From CAWDMC01 sp963803295 (GTDB lineage Bacteria > Acidobacteriota > Terriglobia > UBA7540), in contig CAWDMC010000022.1 in NCBI GenBank assembly GCA_963803295.1, positions 62,001 through 126,000 on the forward strand: DNA of 64,000 nt. Reading direction: 5' to 3'. A program made the translations under genes and the position numbers. Below the pieces are notes generated by a model. The model had not been told where the DNA came from. It searched no databases and saw only the letters and a list, made by a program, of their open reading frames with translations. Below, piece by piece: positions 54,328-61,560 of the stretch; the first letter of the stretch is position 1, and each line of letters begins with the position of its first letter.

Positions 54328-54743
54328 ATGTCATGGAACGGAGTCAATAAAGTCATCCTGCTCGGCCGAGCGGCCGGAGGTCAAATTCACCTCCGGCGGC
54401 AAGCCTGTGGCCACCTTTTCGCTGGCCATCAACGAGTCCTTCAAGAACGGCAGCGGGGAGAAACAGGAACGTCTCCGCTGGGTGCGCTGCGTTGCATTTC
54501 AAAGAAGTAGCAGAAATTTGCGGCGAGTACATTAACAAGGGCCGTGAACTCTTTGTCGAAGGCCGGTTGCAAACGCGAAAGTATATCGACCGCAACGAAG
54601 AAGAGAGGGCTTTGACGGAGGTGGTTATATCGCAGTTGCGGTTGCTGGGGGGAAAGAGGAACCCCAACGGGACTGAGGCCGCGCCCTCGGAACCTGCGGG
54701 GTCGGCGACGCAAGCCGACGACCCTGAGGATTGCCCTTTCTGA
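54328..54743 (+). pseudogene. ssb: Single-stranded DNA-binding protein, two frameshifts
   Basis: AAAGGAG precedes ATG at 54328 and MSWNGVNKVILLGR is a standard SSB start. The frame is lost near 54367, and EVKFTSGGKPVATFSLAIN continues in a second frame. It is lost again near 54498, and EVAEICGEYINKGRELFVEGR onward continues in a third, ending DDPEDCPF, the acidic SSB tip. Together they make a complete OB-fold SSB of the plasmid/island type often placed with PRTRC genes. As written it cannot be translated as one protein. Confidence 0.85.
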
Positions 54744-54845
54744 ATACAAGAGGCGGCGGTTGAAAAACGCCCAGTGTTCATGCGGGTATTCCCCGGAAGT
54801 CAGAGTCTTCTTACAGCCTAAGCATACCGAGAGAAAGGAGAAACG

Positions 54846-55314
54846 GTGTTTGTTGAACTGATGCCACTGCTCGCGGACCGCACGGTGATGATCACCGTGG
54901 CCCGCGTGGATAACCAAACCTTGCGTGTGAATGTAATTGCGACCGAGTCTGAAAGCGACAATCCCGCGCTCAGCGCCCCGCTGAGTTACACCGGGGCGCC
55001 GGCTGAACTCGACGCCGAGCTGGGAAGCTCCTGGCGAACTACGTCGAGTGCCACCAACAACTGGGTAACACCCTGGCATTCGTGAAGCCGAAATGGAGGC
55101 CGCGGCAAAAGCGGCCCAGGAAGAAGCGAGGAAGAAGGCCGAGGAGCATAGGAAAAAGGCGGCGGACAAGCCAGTCGCCAATTCTGCTGCCCTGGCTCCT
55201 GCCCCTAACCCCGCACCGCCCGCCGTGACGGCGAGCTTGTTCGGAGACACACCACCGGTGCACGGACCGGCTGCCAGGGCGATTACAACGGGAGGAGGTG
55301 GTGAAGACAGGTGA
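54846..55314 (+). pseudogene. PRTRC system protein E, two frameshifts
   Basis: GTG at 54846 with AAAGGAG upstream. The first part FVELMPLLADRTVMITVARV and the later TGAPAELDAEL match PRTRC protein E. A shift near 55022 is needed to read KLLANYVECHQQLGNTLAFVK, and another near 55083 to read AEMEAAAKAAQEEARKKAEE and the Pro/Ala tail. PRTRC genes form a conserved set on plasmids and integrative elements (ParB-related, proteins A-F, a ThiF-like protein) of unknown function. Family name given from memory of the TIGR models. Confidence 0.75.
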
Positions 55315-55320
55315 AGACGG

Positions 55321-55527
55321 ATGCTCCAGGCTAGCCCGCTGAAAAGATCTTTTGCGCTCCTAGGCATGAAGCTCCCGGACCAAAACCCAAAGCTCAGCGC
55401 CGAGGAAGTGCGCTTATTTTACTCGGTCCAATATCCAGATCTGGCTACCGCTTCCATCACCGGCCCAAAAGCCGTCGGCAACAACCTGATCTTTCGTTTC
55501 GAGCGCGCCATTGGGACCAAAGGGTAG
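55321..55527 (+). CDS. PRTRC system protein C
   Basis: 68 aa, intact, usual length about 70. LSAEEVRLFYSVQYPDLATA and the end FRFERAIGTKG are the family hallmarks. It directly follows protein E in the normal PRTRC order. Function unknown; conserved on conjugative and plasmid-like elements. Confidence 0.82.
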   Translation: MLQASPLKRSFALLGMKLPDQNPKLSAEEVRLFYSVQYPDLATASITGPKAVGNNLIFRFERAIGTKG

Positions 55528-55533
55528 GAAGCG

Positions 55534-55638
55534 ATGCGCGCCACTCCCGAAGTCCGGAAGGAAAGAGCCAGGAAGGCGCTCCTCGACGAACTCGAGCGCG
55601 TCGGCGAGGACCAGATGTTGGCGCAAAAAAGGCTGTAA
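55534..55638 (+). CDS. 34-residue remnant following PRTRC C
   Basis: ATG at 55534, six bases after the PRTRC C stop, with GGAAG just upstream: MRATPEVRKERARKALL and so on. A PRTRC F-type gene or a further module gene would be expected here; instead the frame ends and the sequence passes into the truncated ATPase on the other strand near 55650. Probably the front of a truncated gene. Confidence 0.35.
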   Translation: MRATPEVRKERARKALLDELERVGEDQMLAQKRL

Positions 55639-55659
55639 ACTCGGTCGCGGCGCCGGTCC

Positions 55660-56314
55660 CACGGCACCGGCAATGACCTCATGCTCAATCGATGGGTTCG
55701 ACTGCGAGTCGAGGGAGTCGAGAATGCGCGACAAACTCCCAGGAACGCGGTGAGGGAAGGCGTGTGGGTGTTTATCCGGAAGGCTAAGCAACTCCGGTCG
55801 GAAGCGAAGGAAGGCAATCACCTCGGGGCGTATCCCAGCGTTAATCACCCACTCGGACCATTCCTGGGCGTCGACCTCGAATTCCAGGTGCACGAAACGG
55901 TTCCGCAAGGGGTTGCATTCGCGTGGTGACCGCGCGGTCCGAGTCCCGCTTGCTGGCGACGATAATGGCCCAGCCCTCGGGCAGGGTATATTCGCCCAAC
56001 TTGAGGTTCAGCACCAGTTGATAGCAACTGGCCTGCACCATCGCCGGCGCGGCATTGAGTTCGTCGAGGAAGAGAATGCCCGCTCCCTCCTGCAGCAAGA
56101 ATTCGGGCGTGGCCCGTTTGGAGCAACCATCGCTTCCCAGGAAGGGCAAACCGCGTAAGTCGACGGGATCGAGCAGGAGTGCCGACACATCTTGCAGTTG
56201 GAGCTTTAATGCTTCGGCAAGCTGACGCACCACATAGGACTTGCCAACTCCAACGGGGCCCCAAATGAAGACGGGCTCAAAACTACTACTACGACCAACC
56301 AGGACACGCAGCAT
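55660..56314 (-). pseudogene. MoxR-like AAA+ ATPase, truncated and frameshifted
   Basis: Walker A GPVGVGKS (in VFIWGPVGVGKSYVVRQLAE), VDLRGLPFLG, Walker B ILFLDELNAAP, and SKRDSDRAVTTRM correspond to an AAA_5 MoxR-type ATPase. After TTRM the frame shifts near 55915 and continues as PLRNRFVHLEFEVDAQEW through FLRFRPELLSLPD to EVIAGAVG, where similarity ends next to the PRTRC fragment. The N terminus is joined in frame to a serine-hydrolase fragment. MoxR ATPases of this type partner a VWA protein, which is absent. Confidence 0.75.
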
Positions 56315-57159
56315 GTTGAGCGCCAGCATGAACTGATAAAAGTCGGGCTGTGCATGCTGGCCTAACATGAAATCTTCGTAGCCTGGCGACTTTGGGTCAC
56401 CATCATCGCAGTCCAAGCCCGATGACATCGTCAACAGGTGCTCGAGTCTGAGATTTGCCTTGCGAGGATCGAGACCGCCAGGGACCTCGCCGCCGTTCAT
56501 GACCTTATAAACAGGAGCCGACACATCGAGAGGTACGCCCGCATGAATCGCGGCTCCCACCAATGCGGAAGTCAGACTCTTGGCCGCCGATCGTGTGTCG
56601 TGTGGTTTATTGCGATTTTCGCCGTGAAAGTACTCCTCCAGCACAAGTTTCCCGTGCCGGCAAGCAGGACCCCGTGAACATCAGGAGAATGAATGGAGTC
56701 GATCGGGGTACGAATGAGCATCCGGATAAATCGCTCCAGGCCGTCACGCGAAATCCCAACATCATTTACGGAACCTACCGGCCATCCATCCTCCAGAGCG
56801 GGCGGGGGCTGGCAGGTGTATTCAGCCGTCTCACTCAGGCGCGGGTAGAAGTTGCTGGATTCGCCATCGGCGCGGCGGAAGTCCAGCGTTTGTGCGAGTC
56901 CAGGACAACTAATGACGAGCCTTTGATTTCGGGAATCATATCGTGCTTCTCCGAGAATATCATTTGCTCTCGAGTCCGCTTTTCGCCCGCGCAGCTTGAC
57001 GAAGTCTCCTGAACGTTCGATTCGATCCACTGGGCATTCATTCAACCCTGCATTCCGTTCAGGATTTCTTAGGAACGCTCTAGCTGATCCATGGCTCTTG
57101 ATCCGGATCATGAGGTACGCTGTAAATGTCTCGTCATAGGAGTAATCGTTCCTTGCCAT
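56314..57159 (-). pseudogene. Beta-lactamase-family serine hydrolase, frameshifted and truncated
   Basis: The first part (57159 to about 56650) contains FLRNPERNAG, PPPALEDGWPVG and SPDVHGVLL. A shift near 56645 leads into EEYFHGENRNKPHDTRSAAKS, where SAAK is the SxxK active site, then HLLTMSSGLDCDDGD. The protein then breaks off at FMLALN and continues as the MoxR-like ATPase without a stop. The Tyr-x-Asn and later motifs are missing, so no activity is expected. Confidence 0.7.
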
Positions 57160-57483
57160 GCATCGCCGCGAATCAGAGTCGTGCGGCGGCGGAGGAACTC
57201 ATAAGCACCAAAAGGCGGGCCGTGGCTTTTGGTGAGCGGGCCGTCGTCCGGGATTCTAGGAAGAGAATCTTGCCACCAATGGTGGCGAGCTTTGTCAGCG
57301 ATTGGGTGAACCCTTCGGCTGAGACAATCCTGTATTGTCACACGGAACGTTCATGGATTTTCCTTTTCAAAGAATCTCTTCTCCTTCAGAATCGGCCTCG
57401 GCGGGTGAAGCGGAGGCGAGCAATGCTGAGAGCAACTCGCCGAGGAATAGCCAGCCGGAGACTCATCGAAACAGATGGTTCGG

Positions 57484-57505
57484 GGAGCAGTCTTCGGGCT
57501 GCTCC
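57484..57505. repeat. GGAGCAG/CTGCTCC hairpin
   Basis: Seven-base perfect stem with an 8-base loop (TCTTCGGG). No T-run follows. Role unknown. Confidence 0.5.
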
Positions 57506-57550
57506 TCGTCAAGCCAGGTGGGCCATCGGATCGAGAGATCTCCTCATGCC

Positions 57551-57580
57551 TGAAGAAACCTAAAGAAACCTAAAGAAACC
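57551..57580. repeat. Three tandem copies of a 10-mer (TAAAGAAACC)
   Basis: Two exact copies and one with a single change (TGAAGAAACC) lie end to end. Possibly an island-end repeat or slippage product. Confidence 0.6.
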
Positions 57581-57906
57581 ATCCTCGCCCCGCCGGAAGT
57601 TGCGGATCGATTCAGCTCGGACGCCGTCTGATACTCCACCGTGCGGCTTGAAGCCGGCCCCTGTGCCCAACAGCCACCGCAAGTTTGTCGTGACGCACCA
57701 TTGAGCGGGTCGTGGCAAAGCAACGGCCGGGGGTAGACCAAATAGTCCCATCTCACCGGCATGCCGGAAGGGCGATGGCCGCCCCCTGACTATCGTGGAA
57801 GAACGTACGACCGGAATTGCCCTCAATGAAGATCACTCCTTTGGGCCCAGGGATTTCTCATCATGCGCAGCATTGCTCATGCAGGCATACCGAAGTGCGT
57901 CGCTTC

Positions 57907-59934
57907 CTAACGCGCGACAGGTGTAAATATGGCGGCGGCCCCGCCACCCGAGGCTAGATGGATGCGAAGTTTGTCCGTCGCTCTTACGCTCGTGGTCGAA
58001 AACTTCAGGCTGGTTGCGACTGTGTTGGCGTCCGGGCCGTCTGCGAGGATTTTCGCCTGGTACTCCCCCGCACCCAGAAAGTCGAGGGGAAGTCCCATTT
58101 CGCGTTGATCCCAATTTGTTATTGCCCCCAGATACCAAACGTTCCCTTTCCGGCGGGCGATGGCGATGTGCTCAGCCACTGCGCCATCAAGCACTCGGGT
58201 CTCGTCCCAAGTGGTAGGAACAACTTCGAGAAAATCTATGCCTGGCTGGTTCTGGTAAGACTCCGGATAACCCCAGACCATGCCCAGGGGGTTTTCAAAC
58301 ACCACGTAGAGTGCCAACTGGTGGGCACGCGTTCCCTGAGAAATAGCTTCATCCCCACGCGGTTTGAAGTCGGCGCGAGTGGCATTGCGGAAAGCTCCAG
58401 GAGCGTAATCGAGCGGCCCTGCCAGCATACGCGTAAAGGGTATAGTGACATCGTGCTCGGGCGTGGCGCGGTCGCTCCAAAGACTGTATTCGAGGCCCAT
58501 CACTGCTTCGCGCGTGATCAGATTCGGATAAGTCCTGCGCAATCCTGTTGGTTTGAACGCCCCATGAAAATCGACCAGCAGATGATTCTGGGCTGCCTTC
58601 TTTACCACGCGATCATAGAAATTGACCATTTCCTGGTCGTCGCGATTCATGAAATCGACCTTGACCCCTGCGACGCCCCACTGCTCGTAGAGAGGAAAGG
58701 CCTCGTTAAGTTGCTTGTCCACAGCCTTCCACGGCATCCAGAGCAGAACCCTGACGCCTTCTTCTCGTCCATAGGCGACGAGGTCAGGAATACTGATTCC
58801 CTCAACGGCATGAGTGATGTCCTCGTGAGTCGACCAGCCGTCATCGAAAAGCACGTATTCAAGGTGACGCTGACTAGAGAAATCGATGTAGTGCCGCAGG
58901 GTGGCCATGTTCTCTCCCGCCGGGAAACTCACCGGGTACGGGTAATGACCCACCCACCAGAAGAGCGAGGTCTTTCCGGGTTTAATCCACGACGTATCTG
59001 TCAACGCACAATCGGGATTGAGATTCATTGTGAGGTAGTTGGATTCGATCAGGCCGGCGGGGCGGGCATTGACCATGAGCACTCGCCAGGGTGTCGCCTT
59101 GGGCGTTGCACCTTTTACGGCTTCGTCGGAGTGGCCCGGCAGCGGCGAGAGTTTGCTCGTCAGAGCGTTCGGGAACCCGGGAACCCCTGCGAGATACATG
59201 CCAGCATAATCCGTCAGGTCTGCCTCGAGCAGAGCCATCGATAGACCACCAGGAAACAGCACGAGGAGGGGCAGGCCCACAATAGAAGTCGGCTTGATTT
59301 GGTCCAAGGTCACCTTGCGAAACTCTCGTTCGTATTCGCTGTCAAAGTGCCCGAGACTTAAGGCATATGCCGAGACGGGCCGCGCAAAGCAGAAGCCCGT
59401 TTCTTCGGACGAAATGATGAACTGGTCGAGCCCGTCCTGCTTGGGCAGATAGTATCGGAAGGCCACGCCCTCGTTGTAGGCGCGGAGAATGATGCTCAAC
59501 CGCCTCCCGGGTGAGTGCCTTTCGCGAAGGGCAACGGTCAGCTCGTTGTAGTGGTCGGGAATTGTACGCTGGGCTCCGACGATGGTTTCCCAGGTGGAAT
59601 CGTGGGATTCGCGATCCGAACTCACAACTTCAAAATCATGGTCCAAGGCAGGGGCCTCCTTAAAATCGAGGCCCAGTGACGAATCCGCCAGAAGCGTCGA
59701 TCCTTGAAAAGAAACCCGGTAATAAATTCTCTCGCCGGGCAAGTACGGCTGCGGGTTCGACTTCAGTTCGAATTCGATATTCAGCTTGCCGTCCGGCGAT
59801 GCAACCGAGAGTGTCGACGACGCGAACCCGATCCGAGCGAAAGTCAACGTCAGTATCGCGGCCGCAACAATCGCTGTGCCCCAAATGGACCGCCGATTCG
59901 GCCGGTGTTGATAGCGTCCTGCGCTAGAAGCCAT
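57907..59934 (-). CDS. Glycoside hydrolase family 97
   Basis: 675 aa from the ATG at 59934, which has GGGGAG upstream and leads into a membrane/signal segment (SIWGTAIVAAAILTLTFARIGFAS); the frame is open to 60060. Family layout: N-terminal beta-sandwich (SPDGKLNIEFELKS, AYNEGVAFRYYLP), a (beta/alpha)8 barrel (EYVLFDDGWS, LLWMPWKAVD, GVKVDFMNRDDQ, LLVDFHGAFKPTGLRRTYPN), and a C-terminal sandwich. The Asp in VKVDFM suggests the retaining, alpha-galactosidase-type branch rather than the inverting SusB branch; this is inference. Probably periplasmic. Neighbours give no operon. Confidence 0.9.
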   Translation of the reverse strand: MASSAGRYQHRPNRRSIWGTAIVAAAILTLTFARIGFASSTLSVASPDGKLNIEFELKSNPQPYLPGERIYYRVSFQGSTLLADSSLGLDFKEAPALDHDFEVVSSDRESHDSTWETIVGAQRTIPDHYNELTVALRERHSPGRRLSIILRAYNEGVAFRYYLPKQDGLDQFIISSEETGFCFARPVSAYALSLGHFDSEYEREFRKVTLDQIKPTSIVGLPLLVLFPGGLSMALLEADLTDYAGMYLAGVPGFPNALTSKLSPLPGHSDEAVKGATPKATPWRVLMVNARPAGLIESNYLTMNLNPDCALTDTSWIKPGKTSLFWWVGHYPYPVSFPAGENMATLRHYIDFSSQRHLEYVLFDDGWSTHEDITHAVEGISIPDLVAYGREEGVRVLLWMPWKAVDKQLNEAFPLYEQWGVAGVKVDFMNRDDQEMVNFYDRVVKKAAQNHLLVDFHGAFKPTGLRRTYPNLITREAVMGLEYSLWSDRATPEHDVTIPFTRMLAGPLDYAPGAFRNATRADFKPRGDEAISQGTRAHQLALYVVFENPLGMVWGYPESYQNQPGIDFLEVVPTTWDETRVLDGAVAEHIAIARRKGNVWYLGAITNWDQREMGLPLDFLGAGEYQAKILADGPDANTVATSLKFSTTSVRATDKLRIHLASGGGAAAIFTPVAR

Positions 59935-60117
59935 TGGTGTGATCTCCCCATCCTCAGATGAGCCTTCCTCCGCTAGAGAACAATTACCACTGGAAGAGAA
60001 TAGCGCTGCTCGGCTACAACTTTCAGGGTACGATTCAAAGGATTGGGCGGTGGGTGCCATTCAGAGTCAGGTCGGCTTGCACAATCAGGGACATGTGGGC
60101 AAGCATCGTATTGTTGA

Positions 60118-60495
60118 ATGAATGGTGTCAACTGCAATGGCCTGGCTCTTCTTTCTTTCCTGGCGTTCCTATCCTGGTTAAGCACATTCTTCCGCTCTCG
60201 AAATGATCTCGGGTTTGGGCTCGTCGCCTTACCTCATCCCCTCGCCACTCTCAAGCGCAAGAACCGTCGACCGAAGTTGTGTTGGTGGGATCGCCTGTTC
60301 TGGCTGACCCTCCCTCGCCTATGGATAAGATGGGCGAGCCTGCTGCTGATAGTAAGGCCGGAGACCGTCGTGAGTTCGCATCGCGCCGGGTTCCGTGGGC
60401 ACTTGCGCTTTCGTTCTCGCCATCGCCCCGGCAGGCCGAAAATCGCCGCCGAATTGCGGAAATTCCCCGGTCGCTGGCTGGGAGGATCTGACTTG
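60118..60495 (+). pseudogene. 5' part of an integrase-core transposase
   Basis: About 125 residues: a hydrophobic start (LLSFLAFLSWLSTFFRSRND), then LKRKNRRPKL, DRLFWLTLPRLW, ETVVSSHRAGFR and RPGRPKIAAELR. This is the front of the integrase-core transposases that are common as multi-copy elements in acidobacterial genomes. The catalytic DDE core that should follow is missing; the frame ends near 60495. Confidence 0.7.
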
Positions 60496-60784
60496 TGAGC
60501 TCCCATAGTCCCATGGCGAGATCCTGAAGCTGGGAGCTGAGCTATTATTGTCGTGCGGCCGCCTGAGGGAGAACGAGCAAGTCGAATGGAGTGCTCATCA
60601 TCAGGCTGCGGCCCTCTTTTCCTTGCTGTGCGCGGACCGTTCGTGGTTTGCAGGGGTTCGTCCCGAGACTTGGGCGTGTGCATCCAGGAGGACGTCGCAC
60701 GAGAAGCCATCCCTGATCAGAGCGAAATCAGCACCGCCGGGATGGCGCGGATATTGCCGGACCGAGGGAACTGCACTTCATTTA

Positions 60785-60950
60785 GGTTTTGGAACAGACG
60801 TGGATTCCTCCTCCACCAATTTGGCGTAATAGATTTTGCTGGTGGCGTCATCGAGAACGACGATCAAGTCGTGCCAGCGCTGATCCTGGAACCAGTGATG
60901 CTGGCTGCCGTCTCGGTGTAGCAGCATGCTGGGCACGGGCCGGCCCTTTT
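60785..60950 (-). pseudogene. Internal fragment of an ISNCY-type DDE transposase
   Basis: On the minus strand RPVPSMLLHRDGSQHHWF, DLIVVLDDATSKIYYAKLVEEEST reads as the start of a DDE core (first Asp in HRDGS, second in LDDATS). It breaks off at an in-frame stop after about 50 residues, and the flanks are degraded in other frames. Traces resembling the next segment (LWSGMASRAT, WMHTPKSRDEP) occur at lower coordinates, so the relic may extend to about 60560. Confidence 0.65.
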
Positions 60951-61105
60951 ACTCGGACCCGTTCGGACCTTGCGCCGGCGATCATCGGCGCGGCCCGCCA
61001 GCACTGCCGTTTTCGTGAAACAGAACATTACTCCGGATCGGTCGGGTCGTCAAACAGAAGGGCTGCACATAGAACATAGCAGGCAGATCCTCCAACTCCA
61101 CTGCG

Positions 61106-61465
61106 TTATGCTCCAACTGGAAAGTTCCCCTGTGCATCGGCGAGGAGTTCGGTGACCTTTTTTGAATTCTCGGTTGCGAGGCTCTCGCAGGAACCCAGCA
61201 AAGCATTATTATCCTCGCCATCCTCGCCGTGTGCGTGTGATCTGTCTCGTTTGGCATTCTCGCGGTATTCATTCTCATGAACTGCTGGAGAGGACTGCGC
61301 AAGCACAAATACTCCTGCGTTTCGAGGAGTTGCCGCGTCACCAAAGGTTTTCACATTCGATGGTTCGGCGACGCACTTCGAAAAGATTAGTGAGAGGGCG
61401 AAGAATTGGAGCATGCGCAACACAATCAGTTCAATCGCTTTAAGCGTGTCAGACTGGACTTTCAT
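61106..61465 (-). CDS. Doubtful small exported protein
   Basis: 119 aa with a signal-like segment (LRMLQFFALSLIFSKCVA). No family recognised and a mostly polar remainder. It could be a relic, since the surrounding 60.1-61.5 kb is mostly debris. Listed because a signal peptide is plausible. Confidence 0.25.
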   Translation of the reverse strand: MKVQSDTLKAIELIVLRMLQFFALSLIFSKCVAEPSNVKTFGDAATPRNAGVFVLAQSSPAVHENEYRENAKRDRSHAHGEDGEDNNALLGSCESLATENSKKVTELLADAQGNFPVGA

Positions 61466-61560
61466 CCTGATGATAGAAACATGCTCTCAGGATGCCGTTG
61501 AACCCGGTTGAGGCTGGTGTCATGATACTGTTTTGTCGTGACCGTCTGAGCGTAGGAGAG

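Larger units (their letters stand above)
57160..57906. other. Gene-free region at the right side of the decayed island
   Basis: About 750 bases with no reading frame I can support. It contains a 7-bp GC hairpin (57484-57505) and a 10-bp tandem repeat (57551-57580). It may contain the lost right end of the island. Confidence 0.5.

Noticed and set aside
54241..54510. Independent 89-codon gene overlapping ssb
   Set aside because: It contains the first residues of SSB and then loses frame; better explained as part of the frameshifted ssb.
57958..59244. 428-codon plus-strand frame opposite the GH97 gene
   Set aside because: GH97 motifs on the minus strand are unambiguous; this frame shows none.
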